64,000 nt of DNA from Dyella sp. A6 (GCF_036320485.1 NZ_CP132911.1:2356001-2420000), one strand, 5' to 3'. Shown: positions 25,264-34,427, counted from the stretch's first letter. Program-made: numbers and translations. The notes: generated from the sequence alone by a model not told the origin.

Positions 25264-26661
25264 ATGGAAAAGCACGCCAACGCACCGCTCGCCAATGTTG
25301 CCGATCTGCTGCTGGACGCGATCTGCGTGGTCGACGCCGAAGGCCGCTACCTGTATGTGAACGCAGCCTACGAACGGATCTTCGGCTATAAGCCCGAAGA
25401 GATACTGGGCACCCGCATGATCGACCTGGTTCACCCCGACGATCGCGAGCGCACGCTGCATGTCGTCGACGAGATCATGGGTGGCCAGCCCAAGCCGCAT
25501 TTCGAAAACCGTTATGTGCGCAAGGACGGGCAAGTCGTCCATATCATGTGGTCGGCACGCTGGTCCGAAGCCGAGCAGGCGCGCTTCGCGGTGGCACGGG
25601 ACATTACCGAGCTCAAGCGCATCGAGCGCGTGCAGGCAGCGCTCTACGCCATCTCCGAAGCTGCCTTCGCCGCCGCCGACCTGCTGACCCTGTTCGGGCA
25701 TATCCACCGCATCGTGGGCGAGCTGCTGACCGCCCGCAATCTGTTCGTCGCACTGCTGGACGAGAACGACATGCTCGACTTCCCCTACTTCGTGGACGAA
25801 TACAACCAACGCCCACCGCCGCAACGGCTGGACTCCGATGCACTCAGCGCACTGGTCGTGCGCACTGGCGAAGCGCTGCTTCTGACGCCGGACAACCGCT
25901 CCGAAGTGTTGGCCCACGGGCGTCACCTTGTCGGCCGCGCCGCTCTCGACTGGCTGGGTGTGCCGCTACGTGTATCCCGCGGCGTCATCGGCGCCCTGGT
26001 CGTGCAGACCTATGCCGGCGATGTGCGCTACAGCGATCGCGACAAGCATCTGCTGCAGTTCGTCTCCGACCAGGTGGCCGCCGCCATCGAGCGCAAGCAG
26101 ATCGAGGCAAGGCTGCATTACGTCGCCCATCACGATCCGCTGACCGAGCTACCCAACCGCGACGTCTTCCACCGGCGCCTGGACGATGCCCTGGCTCGTG
26201 CACGGCAAGACGGCCATATGTTGGCCCTGCTCTACATCGATCTCGATCGCTTCAAGCCGATAAACGACAGCTACGGTCACGACGTCGGCGACCTGCTGTT
26301 GCGCGAAGTAGCCGCACGGCTACGCCGTTGCGTGCGCGAATCCGACACGGTGAGCCGGCTAGGCGGGGACGAGTTCGCCGTGCTTCTGGAGCAGATCTCG
26401 CACCCGGAGGACGCCGCCCATATTGCAGCGAAGATCTGTCATACCTTCGATCACCCCTGCGTGCTTGGCGGGCACAGCCTGAACATTGCGGCCAGCATCG
26501 GTATCGCATTGCATCCTGCACACGGCAGCAGCAGGGAACGGCTGTTGCGCAACGCAGATGATGCAATGTACCTCGCCAAGAGTCGGGGCGGAAACCAGTT
26601 CGTGACCGCAACGGCTGGCACCGGGAACGCGACCGGTGTCGATTCACAACTCACCGATTGA
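25264..26661 (+). CDS. Diguanylate cyclase with PAS and GAF sensor domains
   Basis: 465 aa. Residues about 5-125 form a PAS domain (ICVVDAEGRYLYVNAAYERIFGY, split here as two motifs; HPDD; ENRYVRKDGQ), about 145-285 a GAF domain (LLTLFGHIHRIVGELLTARNLFVALL-like start), and about 300-455 a GGDEF domain. GGDEF is intact at 367-371, and an RxxD inhibitory site (RESD, 358-361) sits five residues before it, so it should make c-di-GMP from GTP and be feedback-inhibited. No EAL domain and no membrane span are present. Start ATG at 25264 was chosen because the PAS region begins there; an in-frame ATG at 25162 adds unlike sequence. Neither has a good Shine-Dalgarno. Confidence 0.9.
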   Translation: MEKHANAPLANVADLLLDAICVVDAEGRYLYVNAAYERIFGYKPEEILGTRMIDLVHPDDRERTLHVVDEIMGGQPKPHFENRYVRKDGQVVHIMWSARWSEAEQARFAVARDITELKRIERVQAALYAISEAAFAAADLLTLFGHIHRIVGELLTARNLFVALLDENDMLDFPYFVDEYNQRPPPQRLDSDALSALVVRTGEALLLTPDNRSEVLAHGRHLVGRAALDWLGVPLRVSRGVIGALVVQTYAGDVRYSDRDKHLLQFVSDQVAAAIERKQIEARLHYVAHHDPLTELPNRDVFHRRLDDALARARQDGHMLALLYIDLDRFKPINDSYGHDVGDLLLREVAARLRRCVRESDTVSRLGGDEFAVLLEQISHPEDAAHIAAKICHTFDHPCVLGGHSLNIAASIGIALHPAHGSSRERLLRNADDAMYLAKSRGGNQFVTATAGTGNATGVDSQLTD

Positions 26662-26925
26662 ACTTCTCGGCCAGCGCCTCGAATGCCCGTAATCGAATCG
26701 TGAATTCCATCAATGGGATCACGCGAGCCGCCTCCAGCGGCTGCTGCGGCGCAACAGGCCGGCGCGATTGACCACGCGATTTTCTTACACGGCCGGCATT
26801 TGTCCGTAGTGCGACCTTATGCCGCACCGCATGCTGTGCTTCGCCACGCCCCGCGCTATGGTCATTTCGCAAGTCCAACGCTCGGGGGAGTGATGGCAAG
26901 GCACGCATTGCAAGGCGTCGAAACG

Positions 26926-27585
26926 ATGATCCTTATGCGCTGGCCGATCGGCCTGCTGGCCGGTCTTGCGGCCTGTGCGGGCGTGCATTACGGCTTCCAC
27001 AGCGGACTGGCATTGATGCCGACTCCCGCGCCGCGGCACGACACCCTGGCGTGGTGGCTACTCGGCGGTTGCTGGTTCCTCACCTTGTGCACCAGCCCGG
27101 GCTACCAGCGCCGCAGGCACCGCAAGGTGCTCCACGAACAGCTCGACCAGTTGGCCGGCATGCCGCAGCCGGTCTTCGAGGAAGCCGTGATCGAAGCTTT
27201 CCATCGTCGTGGTTACGTGTTGGAAGACAACCTGCGCACCGAACATGGCGATCTGGCCGAACTGCTGCTCTACCGCAACGGCACTACGCTGCTCGTCAGC
27301 TGCCGCAACTGGCGGCGACGCGTCGTCGATGCCGACGCCGTGCGCATGCTGCCCGAATGGATGGCACAACAGCATGCCCATTCCGCCAGGCTGCTGGCCA
27401 TCGGCGATTACGACGATACCGCCTGGAAACTCGTGGTGGGGCAACCGATCGAACTGATCCATGGCGAATCATTGCTGGCCATGCTGCACGAGGCGCAGAT
27501 GCCTCCGCCGCCAAACCTGCACAAGTTCACGCGCACCGCCCAGCGACGCAACCAGCGTCACCAGGCACTGCGCATCGTGCATTGA
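26926..27585 (+). CDS. Membrane protein with Mrr/restriction-endonuclease-like domain
   Basis: 219 aa. Two N-terminal spans (MRWPIGLLAGLAACAGVHYG and LAWWLLGGCWFLTLCT), then a soluble domain from about residue 60: FEEAVIEAFHRRGYVLEDN, HGDLAELLLYRNGTTLLVSCRNWRRR, VDADAVRMLPEWMAQ. This is the core of the Mrr-cat/restriction-endonuclease-like fold; the usual D...QxK catalytic pair reads here D(L)...S-C-R, so the canonical QAK lysine is replaced and nuclease activity is doubtful. Start options are 26893 and 26926; the latter has AAGG at usable spacing. A good terminator follows. Not linked to a methylase, so not a restriction system. Confidence 0.7.
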   Translation: MILMRWPIGLLAGLAACAGVHYGFHSGLALMPTPAPRHDTLAWWLLGGCWFLTLCTSPGYQRRRHRKVLHEQLDQLAGMPQPVFEEAVIEAFHRRGYVLEDNLRTEHGDLAELLLYRNGTTLLVSCRNWRRRVVDADAVRMLPEWMAQQHAHSARLLAIGDYDDTAWKLVVGQPIELIHGESLLAMLHEAQMPPPPNLHKFTRTAQRRNQRHQALRIVH

Positions 27586-27601
27586 GAAACGGCCATACCT
27601 G

Positions 27602-27634
27602 ACATGCCGGCCCCTGGCGACCGGCATGTTTTTT
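27602..27634 (+). terminator. Rho-independent terminator
   Basis: ACATGCCGG/CCGGCATGT stem (9 bp, 10-nt loop) running into T6, 17 bp after the endonuclease-like gene stop. Strong call. Confidence 0.9.
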
Positions 27635-27692
27635 ATACGCGTGCTGCGTCACGATGACACCGGGCCGCAAGCCCGCGCGCAGGCGAAACGGA

Positions 27693-28199
27693 TCAGGTCC
27701 CCGAACGCCGCGGCAAGCGCCAGCCGGGGCGCACGTAATGGCAGGTATAGCCGGTCGGGTAATGCTGCAGGTAATCCTGGTGCTCCGGCTCGGCCTCCCA
27801 GAAATCGCCGGCGGGAACCAGTTCGGTAACCACCTTGCCGGGCCACAACCCGGAAGCATCGACATCGGCAACGGTGTCTTCGGCCACCTGCTTCTGCGCA
27901 TCGCCCAGGTACAGGATCATCGAACGATACGACGAACCGCGGTCGTTGCCCTGCCGGTTCGGCGTCGTCGGATCATGGATCTGGAAGAAAAACTCCAGCA
28001 GGGCGCGGTAACTGGTCTGTGCCGGATCGAACATGATCTCCACCGCCTCGGCATGCGTACCGTGGTTGCGGTAGGTTGCATGAGCCACGTCGCCGCCCGC
28101 GTAGCCGACACGCGTGGAGAGCACCCCCGGTTGCCGGCGGATCAATTCCTGCATGCCCCAGAAGCAACCGCCGGCGAAAATCGCCCGTTCGCTGTTCAT
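27693..28199 (-). CDS. msrA: Peptide-methionine (S)-S-oxide reductase
   Basis: 168 aa. Repairs the S-epimer of methionine sulfoxide in proteins. The active-site motif [15 protein letters not shown] places the catalytic Cys at position 12. Further family sequences are [22 protein letters not shown] and [11 protein letters not shown]. Start ATG at 28199 overlaps the stop of msrB by 4 bp (ATGA), so msrB-msrA is translationally coupled. Together they cover both sulfoxide epimers. No signal peptide, so it is cytoplasmic. Confidence 0.96.
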   Translation of the reverse strand: MNSERAIFAGGCFWGMQELIRRQPGVLSTRVGYAGGDVAHATYRNHGTHAEAVEIMFDPAQTSYRALLEFFFQIHDPTTPNRQGNDRGSSYRSMILYLGDAQKQVAEDTVADVDASGLWPGKVVTELVPAGDFWEAEPEHQDYLQHYPTGYTCHYVRPGWRLPRRSGT

Positions 28200-28645
28200 C
28201 GCGCGCACTCCACCTGGTCCAGCCATGCGCCGTAGCCTTCGGCCTCCATCGCTTCACGCGGAATGAAACGCAGCGACGCGGAGTTGATGCAATAGCGCAG
28301 TCCGCCCCGATCGGCCGGGCCGTCGGGAAACACGTGACCGAGATGGCTGTCGCCCGAGGTCGAGCGGACTTCCGTGCGGACCATGCCATGCGACGCGTCA
28401 TGCAACTCCTGCACCCTGGCCGCATCGATGGGCCGGGTAAAACTGGGCCAGCCACACCCCGACTCGTACTTGTCCGAGGAAGCGAACAACGGCTCGCCGG
28501 ACACCACGTCGACGTAGATGCCGGCGGCCTTGTTGTGCAGGTACTCGCCGGTGCCTGGATATTCGGTAGCGTTTTCCTGGGTCACCCGGTACTGCTCGGG
28601 CGTAAGACGCGCCACGGCGTCAGGTGACTTGCGATAGCTCGACAT
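28196..28645 (-). CDS. msrB: Peptide-methionine (R)-S-oxide reductase
   Basis: 149 aa. Reduces the R-epimer of protein-bound methionine sulfoxide. Catalytic Cys119 lies in [11 protein letters not shown]; the partner Cys64 is in [20 protein letters not shown] is also present. The two CxxC zinc-binding pairs found in many MsrB proteins are absent, so this is the zinc-less form. Start ATG at 28645. First gene of the msrB-msrA operon, divergent from the MarR operon 147 bp away. Confidence 0.96.
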   Translation of the reverse strand: MSSYRKSPDAVARLTPEQYRVTQENATEYPGTGEYLHNKAAGIYVDVVSGEPLFASSDKYESGCGWPSFTRPIDAARVQELHDASHGMVRTEVRSTSGDSHLGHVFPDGPADRGGLRYCINSASLRFIPREAMEAEGYGAWLDQVECAR

Positions 28646-28753
28646 GACGGGCCTCTTCTCGGTATCGATCACACCATGGTGGTGGCAGGCAGGCTGCTTC
28701 AAAAGGGGAGCCGGATGGCGCACGCCATCGGCTCCCGAAATAGGAAGCCTACC

Positions 28754-28782
28754 TTTACAGTTACCCTTCCAATATGTATGAT
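28754..28782 (+). promoter_or_regulatory. Strong sigma-70 promoter of the MarR operon
   Basis: TTTACA (28754-28759), exactly 17 bp, TATGAT (28777-28782). Transcription should begin around 28789-28792, almost at the ATG at 28792, so the marR-type mRNA would be leaderless or nearly so. This decides against the upstream ATG at 28774, which lies inside the spacer. Confidence 0.75.
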
Positions 28783-28791
28783 CCGCACGCC

Positions 28792-29244
28792 ATGACCGAC
28801 GACCGCTCCGATAGCCGCATCGCCCAGGCCCACACGGCCGCCGCCGAGCTGCGCGTGCTGATCGGCAAGCTGAAGCGCCGCCTGCGCGAGCGGATGGCGC
28901 TTGACGGCATCACCCTCTCGCAACTGTCGGTACTGAGCCACCTGGACCGCGAAGGCCCGGCCACGATCAGCGAACTTGCACGGGTCGAAAACGTGCGACC
29001 GCAGTCGATGGGCGCCACGGTCGCCGGCATGCAGGCGGCCGGCCTGCTCAACGGCGAACCCGACCCAGGTGACGGCCGCCGTCACCTGCTTTCGCTGACG
29101 CCGATGGCGCGCGAGAAGATCCGCACCACCCGCGCCGCCCGCGAAGACTGGCTGTTCCACGCCATCCGCGAGCGCTACAACGCGAGCGAACAGGATGCCC
29201 TCGCACGCGGCATCGGCCTGCTCAAGCGATTGGTCGACGACTGA
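28792..29244 (+). CDS. MarR family transcriptional regulator
   Basis: 150 aa, one winged-helix MarR domain: [34 protein letters not shown] (helix-turn-helix, in two motifs) and [18 protein letters not shown] (wing with the typical DGRR). It contains no cysteine, so a thiol-switch OhrR-type mechanism is excluded; it probably binds a small aromatic ligand. Start ATG at 28792 was set by the promoter (see 28754-28782). It heads an operon with an isochorismatase-like hydrolase, a small membrane protein and an MFS exporter, and likely represses that operon. Confidence 0.9.
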   Translation: MTDDRSDSRIAQAHTAAAELRVLIGKLKRRLRERMALDGITLSQLSVLSHLDREGPATISELARVENVRPQSMGATVAGMQAAGLLNGEPDPGDGRRHLLSLTPMAREKIRTTRAAREDWLFHAIRERYNASEQDALARGIGLLKRLVDD

Positions 29245-29293
29245 CCACCTTGCTCCCGCACGACACTTCCCTCCCCCATACGAGTACTCCCCC

Positions 29294-29857
29294 ATGGCAC
29301 TCAGCACACTCGATCCCCGCACCGCCCTGATCGTCATCGACATGCAGCACGGCATCGTCAGCCTGCCGTGTGCGCACCCGATGGACACCGTGATCGGGCA
29401 TGTCGCCGAACTGGTGCAGGCCTTCCGCCAGAAGCACTGCCCGGTCGTACTGGTGAACGTGACCGGCGGCGCGCCCGGCCGCAACGAACAGCCCCCGCGC
29501 AGCGGCAGCATGCCCGACGACTGGGCCGAACTGATCCCGCAGCTTGACCAGCAGGCCAGCGACCACACGGTGTCCAAGCGCACCTGGGGCGCGTTCATGC
29601 ATACCGATCTGCACGACTACCTGCAGCAGCAGGGTGTAACCCAGGTGGTGATCGCCGGTGTGGCGACCAGCATCGGCGTGGAGTCGACCGCGCGCCAGGC
29701 CTACGAACTGGGCTACAACGTCAGCCTGGTCACCGATGCCATGACCGACCTGAACCGCGATGCGCACGAAAACAGCGTGGCGCGCGTTTTCCCCCGGCTG
29801 GGCGAAGGCGGTTCCACCCGCGACATGATCGACCTGCTCGGCCGCACGCACGGCTGA
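29294..29857 (+). CDS. Isochorismatase-like hydrolase family protein, nucleophilic Cys missing
   Basis: 187 aa, complete family fold. Asp16 (LIVIDMQHG) and Lys95 (VSKRTWGAF) of the catalytic triad are present. The position normally held by the nucleophilic Cys, in GVATSIGVESTA, is Gly128. Proteins of the cysteine-hydrolase branch (nicotinamidase, ureidoacrylate and carbamoyl hydrolases) need that Cys, whereas true isochorismatases such as EntB and PhzD use Asp/Lys without a covalent step. The substrate is unknown; the MarR/MFS context suggests a small aromatic or xenobiotic. Start ATG at 29294, 49 bp after marR. Confidence 0.88.
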   Translation: MALSTLDPRTALIVIDMQHGIVSLPCAHPMDTVIGHVAELVQAFRQKHCPVVLVNVTGGAPGRNEQPPRSGSMPDDWAELIPQLDQQASDHTVSKRTWGAFMHTDLHDYLQQQGVTQVVIAGVATSIGVESTARQAYELGYNVSLVTDAMTDLNRDAHENSVARVFPRLGEGGSTRDMIDLLGRTHG

Positions 29858-29877
29858 TCCTGAAGAGCACACCCCAT

Positions 29878-30207
29878 ATGACCTGGCTGCATGCCCTGTC
29901 CTGGTTCGTCGGTGGCGCCCTGCTCGCCAATGCGTTGCCCCACACGGTCAGCGGCGTGCTGGGGCGCGCTTTCCAGACGCCATTCGCCAGGCCACGCGGC
30001 GAAGGAACCTCCACAGCCACCGTGAACGTGCTGTGGGGCTTCTTCAATCTGGCCATGGGTTACCTGCTGCTCGATCACGTGGGCCAGTTCAATCCGCACG
30101 CACTCCCGTGCATGGCCGTGGCCGGTACGGGTGCGCTGCTGTCGAGTCTCGGCATGGCCCGCTGGTTCGGCCGTTTCAATGGCGGCAACAAGGCACAGCG
30201 GCCATGA
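29878..30207 (+). CDS. Small conserved-type membrane protein of the MarR operon
   Basis: 109 aa with three hydrophobic segments: LSWFVGGALLANALPHTVSG, TVNVLWGFFNLAMGYLLL and CMAVAGTGALLSSLGMARWF. No family recognised. Start ATG at 29878 lies 20 bp after the hydrolase; its stop overlaps the MFS start (ATGA, 30204-30207), so it is coupled to the transporter and may work with it. Confidence 0.75.
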   Translation: MTWLHALSWFVGGALLANALPHTVSGVLGRAFQTPFARPRGEGTSTATVNVLWGFFNLAMGYLLLDHVGQFNPHALPCMAVAGTGALLSSLGMARWFGRFNGGNKAQRP

Positions 30208-31439
30208 GCGACAACGCATCCGGCATGTTCCGCTCGCTGCGCGTATACAACTACCGCGTATGGGCCAGCGGCGCCTTGGTGTCGAATGTCGGCACCTGGA
30301 TGCAGCGCGTGGCGCAGGACTGGCTGGTACTGACCGCCCTGACCCACCACAACGCCAGCGCGGTCGGCGTGACCATGGCGCTGCAGTTCGGCCCGCAGCT
30401 GCTGCTGCTGCCCTGGACCGGCTACGCCGCCGACCGCTTCGACCGCCGCAAGCTGCTGATGGCCACCCAGGCCATGCTCGGCCTGCTCGCGCTGGGGCTG
30501 GGCCTGGTCACCGTGACCGGCATCGTGACGCTATGGCAGGTGTACGGCTTCGCGCTGCTGCTGGGCTGTGTCACCGCCTTCGACGCACCGGCACGCCAGA
30601 CCTTTGTCAATGAACTGGTCGGCGAGGCGCAGCTGGCCAACGCGGTGGCGCTGAACTCCACCTCGTTCAACGCCGCACGCATGATCGGGCCCGCCGTGGC
30701 CGGCCTGCTGATCGCCGCGGTAGGCACCGGCTGGGTGTTCCTGATCAATGCCGTGTCGTTCGCCGGCGTGCTGGCCTCGCTGAGCCTGCTGCGGGTACAC
30801 GAGCTGCACACCAGCGAACGGGTCGGCCGCAAGGCCGGCGGCATCGCCGAAGGCTTCCGCTACGTGTGGCGCCGCCCCGACCTGATGACGGTACTGGTGA
30901 TGCTGTTCCTGATCGGCACCTTCGGCTTCAACTTCCCGATCTACATTTCCACCATGTCGCTGACGGCCTTCCACGGCGGTGCCGGACAGTACGGCCTGCT
31001 GACCTCGGCCTTCGCGATCGGCTCGGTCGGCGGCGCGCTGTACGCTGCCCGCCGCGAACTGCCGGAAATGCGGCGACTGTGCATCGCGTCAGCCGTCTTC
31101 GGCGTAGGCTGCCTGCTGGCTGCCCTGTCGCCGAACGAAGGCCTGTTCGCGGCTGCACTGGTCGTCACCGGCCTGTCGGCGCTGATCTTCACCACCGGCA
31201 CCAACAGCCTGATGCAGCTCACCACGGAACCGGCGATGCGCGGCCGCGTGATGGCATTGCGCATTGCCATCGCGATGGGCGGCACGCCGATCGGCGCGCC
31301 GATCGTCGGCAGCATCGCGGACCATTTCGGTCCCCGCTGGGCCATGGTGGCAGGTGCGGCGGCAGGCATCGTCGCAATGCTGGTGGGTCTGCGCCACCTG
31401 TCGGTCTCGCGCACGCGCGAGGCGACAGCCAAGGCCTAG
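30204..31439 (+). CDS. MFS transporter (exporter-type, 12 spans)
   Basis: 411 aa. Begins MFRSLRVYNYRVWASGALVSN, the N-terminus of the MFS_3/enterobactin-exporter-like group, with SNVGTWMQRVAQDWLVL, GYAADRFDRRKLL (the cytoplasmic loop 2-3 motif G-x-x-x-D-R-x-x-R-R/K), FDAPARQTFVNELVG, and a second half with GSVGGALYAAR and GTNSLMQLTTEPAMRGRVMA. Last gene of the MarR operon with ATGA overlap to the preceding membrane protein. The likely role is efflux of a compound sensed by the MarR protein. Confidence 0.92.
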   Translation: MSDNASGMFRSLRVYNYRVWASGALVSNVGTWMQRVAQDWLVLTALTHHNASAVGVTMALQFGPQLLLLPWTGYAADRFDRRKLLMATQAMLGLLALGLGLVTVTGIVTLWQVYGFALLLGCVTAFDAPARQTFVNELVGEAQLANAVALNSTSFNAARMIGPAVAGLLIAAVGTGWVFLINAVSFAGVLASLSLLRVHELHTSERVGRKAGGIAEGFRYVWRRPDLMTVLVMLFLIGTFGFNFPIYISTMSLTAFHGGAGQYGLLTSAFAIGSVGGALYAARRELPEMRRLCIASAVFGVGCLLAALSPNEGLFAAALVVTGLSALIFTTGTNSLMQLTTEPAMRGRVMALRIAIAMGGTPIGAPIVGSIADHFGPRWAMVAGAAAGIVAMLVGLRHLSVSRTREATAKA

Positions 31440-31574
31440 CCGGCTAAGGCTGTTCGATCGAACTCGCGCGTATACGACATTTTTCCAACTGCCGTGGTAC
31501 ATCCTGCACGGCAGGACCGACGGCCAGTCATCGGCACCGGTCCTGCCTGGAACCCTCAGCAGGAGCGCTCAGCC

Positions 31575-31901
31575 ATGCCACGCACACTCTTCGTGATCGG
31601 CACCATGCTCACCCTGGCCGGCCTGCCGGCCACCTTGCCTGCGCAGACCGGCCTCAGCAACATCACCCGGAGTGTGGCGATCCTCGACAAGAACTTCGAG
31701 ATCGCCGACCGCAACCACGACGGCGAGCTGAGCCTGAAGGAAGCCCAGGACGGCCCGGTCCCCTTCATCGCCCGCAACTTCGCCGCCATCGATACCGCAC
31801 ATACCGGACTGGTCTCGAAAAAGGACGTGCATGCCTACATCGCGCGCATGCTGATGCGCTCGCAACCCAAACCGGGTCCGGTGACAGACCAGAAGCACTG
31901 A
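31575..31901 (+). CDS. Exported EF-hand domain protein
   Basis: 108 aa from ATG at 31575 (AGGAG 10 nt upstream). Signal peptide MPRTLFVIGTMLTLAGLPATLPA. One canonical EF-hand, DRNHDGELSLKE (Asp-x-Asn-x-Asp-Gly...Glu), and a second degenerate one, DTAHTGLVSKKD, lacking several ligands. Probably a periplasmic calcium-binding protein of unknown partner. It lies downstream of the MFS gene by 135 bp and converges on the next gene. Confidence 0.8.
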   Translation: MPRTLFVIGTMLTLAGLPATLPAQTGLSNITRSVAILDKNFEIADRNHDGELSLKEAQDGPVPFIARNFAAIDTAHTGLVSKKDVHAYIARMLMRSQPKPGPVTDQKH

Positions 31902-31927
31902 TCGCGTCGGCCGGCCCGCCGCGAGGC

Positions 31928-32335
31928 TCATTTCGCCTGCAGGGTCTCCATCGCCTTCTTCGCATCCGCATGGGCGGTCGCCAGGTTATGCGACTTCAGG
32001 CCGCTACGGGCATCGGCCAGCGCCTTGTGCAGGCGTGCCTCCATCGCCTTGTCGCCCTTGGCATCCGCGATGGCGCCATGCCCCATGCCCTTGCACGGGT
32101 CGCCCGCCTTGGCGTCGAAGCCCCAGCCCGACGGGCCGACCAGGCAGTTGACCACGTGGTGCAGGTGCAGGTGTGCCGTCTTCAGGTTGCCGGCACCCAG
32201 CGACATGCCGGCATGCGCCGCCGCAGTCGCAGCCTGTTTGGTTGCCGCCGCACTGCCATCCGCGGCCAGTGCCATCGCCGGCACGAAGGCCACCAGCAGC
32301 ACGGCCGGCATCCAGAAGGACAACTTGCTCGCCAT
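31928..32335 (-). CDS. Exported small helical protein of unknown function
   Basis: 135 aa from ATG at 32335, with GAGGAG 7 nt upstream. Signal peptide MASKLSFWMPAVLLVAFVPAMALA, then an Ala/His/Lys-rich mature protein with HLHLHHVVNCLVGP and DPCKGMGHGAI (two Cys that could form a disulfide) and long amphipathic helical stretches. Several His residues suggest metal binding. I recognise no named family, although similar small periplasmic proteins occur in Xanthomonadales. Confidence 0.7.
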   Translation of the reverse strand: MASKLSFWMPAVLLVAFVPAMALAADGSAAATKQAATAAAHAGMSLGAGNLKTAHLHLHHVVNCLVGPSGWGFDAKAGDPCKGMGHGAIADAKGDKAMEARLHKALADARSGLKSHNLATAHADAKKAMETLQAK

Positions 32336-32474
32336 GACACGACTCCTCGACAGCGCGGCGGTAGCCGCAAAGCGACAAGCGTAGAACGGCAAACGTGAGC
32401 AAAAAGTCAGCCCGGCACGCCGGCGCAGCCCTGCTGGGGCTGCGGCATGGCGGCACCCGACCCGGACTGGGTGG

Positions 32475-34427
32475 CTAGTGCCGCGCCGCGATGATCTGGT
32501 CCAGATAGTCCGGCGTGCCCTCGATGCGGACCAGATGCGGATACTGCAGGCCGCCGTGGTAGTCCACCGGCACGGTGGTCAGCCCGCCCTGGTACTTCAT
32601 CAGCAGCCTGATCGGCGCCTGCGTGCCCTTGGCCGCGGCGATCGCCTGCTTGAGCACGTCGCTGGTGTAGGCCCGGCCGTCGACCGCAACGAGCGTGGCG
32701 CCGGTGCTGACGCCTGCCTTGAAGGCCGGCCCGTTCCAGCGCACGTCGTTGATCTCGCCGTTCCTTGTCAGGGTGATGCCGATCGACCAGGTGAAGTTGT
32801 ACAGGTGCCGCGGCGATTCCGGCTGGCTGTCGTAGGCCTTCTCATAGGCGCTGGGCTGGTCGGTGTAGACCAGCTTCCAGCCCGAGGCCGTCACACCCTG
32901 CAGGAACGGCGGTCGAAGCGCATCGACACGGGCGCGCAGGAAGTGCGCCCAGTCGTATTTCGCAACTCCGTTCAGCGCCGTCACCACGTCGTCGAAGGTA
33001 TAGGTCTTGGTGACGTAGCTGCCGTTGTCGATGCCGTAGAAAGCCCTGGCGAAATCGTCCAGCGACTTGCGGTCGTGCGTCAGCGCGCGGATTTTGGCAT
33101 CGACTGCCAGCCACATCATCTGGCCGCCGCTGTAGTAGTCCTCGCTCATCTGCCAGCTGCGGTAAGGCAACGCGGCACGATGGGCGGCGGTGGGGTCGTT
33201 GGTGGTGTCTTCCAGGGTGCGCCAGTCGAAGCCGACCCGGTTGCGGTCGTAGTTGGCCGCCACCATCGCCAGCGCGTCGCGGAACTGCTGCGGCGTCCAC
33301 ATGCCCGAGCGCGCCGTCAGCACATAGCCCCAATACTGGGTCAGCCCCTCGTACACCCACAGCAGCGAGTCGCCCATCGGCACGTTGAAGTTGGGCGTCC
33401 ACAGGTCAGCCGGACGGCGGAACTTGCCGTTCCACGAGTGCGTGTATTCGTGCGCCAGCAGGTCGCGGTTCGGGGCGTTGTGGGCCCAGTCGGTGAAGTA
33501 GTCGGCGCCCATGCCGTCCTCGCTCGACTGGTGATGTTCCAGGCCGTTGCCGGCCAGCTGGTCGGACAGCGAGAACAGGAAGTCGTAGTGATCGTAATGA
33601 TGCGCACCGAACAGCCTGAGTGCCTGCGTCACCAGGGCGCGATGCACCTTCAGCTGTTCCGGTGTCATCACCAGGTCTTTAGGCGCGTCGGCGACGATGT
33701 CCAGGTGCACCGGCGCCTTGCCGCCGGGGTTGAGGTCGACGCGCTTGAAATAGAGCCCGGCATAGATCGGCGAATCGACCAGGTTGTTGAACGTGACCGG
33801 CTTGAACGTGGTGGTGCCCGCCGCGCTCGATGCCGTCTCCAGCGCGGTGCCGAAGCGCCAGCCCCGGGGCAGCGTGACGCTGGGCGCGAAGGTGATCTCG
33901 CGCGAATAGTGACCGGCCGGATACAGCGCCACCCGGTTCCATTCCAGGTCGAGCATGCGGTCGGTCATCTGGAACCCGCCGCGGCGGGGCGAGAGGTACT
34001 GAAAATCGGCATCCAGCACCGAAACGCCTTGCGGAACAACCACGTGGAAGGCGTACACGTTGTATTCGTCACGCTTCCACATCAGCGGCTTGCCGCCTGC
34101 ACTGAGCGTCAGCCCGGCCAGCATGTCGACCGGGCCGGTCGGCGAGTGGTCGCCGGGAATCCACTGCGGGTACAGCAGGGTCAGCGCACCGGGACGTACC
34201 GGAATCGTTTCGTGCACGCGGAAGATGCCCTGCCGCGTGTCGCCGGCATAGACGTGCAGGGTGATCGTGCCGGGATAGACCGTATCCTGCGGAGCCGGCA
34301 CCTGGCCGCCGCGCTGGCCCTCGGCCAGCGCGGCCTGCGTGGCGAGCGCCATCGAAACGGCGATGGCGAGGCGTGCCGCGACACGACGCGCACCCTGCGA
34401 CGGTGCAATGGAAACGGCGGTCGGCAT
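32475..34427 (-). CDS. Exported M61 family glycyl aminopeptidase-like metallopeptidase
   Basis: 650 aa from ATG at 34427 (AGGAG 7 nt upstream). Signal peptide in residues 1-35. The N-terminal beta domain is followed by the gluzincin core with LLAHEYTHSWNGK (HExxH, His326-Glu327...His330) and VYEGLTQYWG (third zinc ligand Glu). A C-terminal PDZ domain follows (about 530-640; FTWSIGITLT...VRWNGPAFKAGVSTGATLVAV). This is the M61 architecture; these enzymes remove N-terminal Gly or Ala from peptides outside the cytoplasm. Confidence 0.93.
   Translation of the reverse strand: MPTAVSIAPSQGARRVAARLAIAVSMALATQAALAEGQRGGQVPAPQDTVYPGTITLHVYAGDTRQGIFRVHETIPVRPGALTLLYPQWIPGDHSPTGPVDMLAGLTLSAGGKPLMWKRDEYNVYAFHVVVPQGVSVLDADFQYLSPRRGGFQMTDRMLDLEWNRVALYPAGHYSREITFAPSVTLPRGWRFGTALETASSAAGTTTFKPVTFNNLVDSPIYAGLYFKRVDLNPGGKAPVHLDIVADAPKDLVMTPEQLKVHRALVTQALRLFGAHHYDHYDFLFSLSDQLAGNGLEHHQSSEDGMGADYFTDWAHNAPNRDLLAHEYTHSWNGKFRRPADLWTPNFNVPMGDSLLWVYEGLTQYWGYVLTARSGMWTPQQFRDALAMVAANYDRNRVGFDWRTLEDTTNDPTAAHRAALPYRSWQMSEDYYSGGQMMWLAVDAKIRALTHDRKSLDDFARAFYGIDNGSYVTKTYTFDDVVTALNGVAKYDWAHFLRARVDALRPPFLQGVTASGWKLVYTDQPSAYEKAYDSQPESPRHLYNFTWSIGITLTRNGEINDVRWNGPAFKAGVSTGATLVAVDGRAYTSDVLKQAIAAAKGTQAPIRLLMKYQGGLTTVPVDYHGGLQYPHLVRIEGTPDYLDQIIAARH

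Noticed and set aside
26651..26908. An 85-codon minus-strand frame ending over the diguanylate cyclase stop, including EFTIRLRAFEALAEKFNR.
   Set aside because: It has no ribosome binding site and overlaps the upstream region of the endonuclease-like gene; the appealing C-terminal sequence is not enough.
26926..27585. Calling the Mrr-like membrane protein a restriction enzyme.
   Set aside because: No methyltransferase or specificity gene is near, and the catalytic QxK lysine appears replaced, so activity is doubtful.
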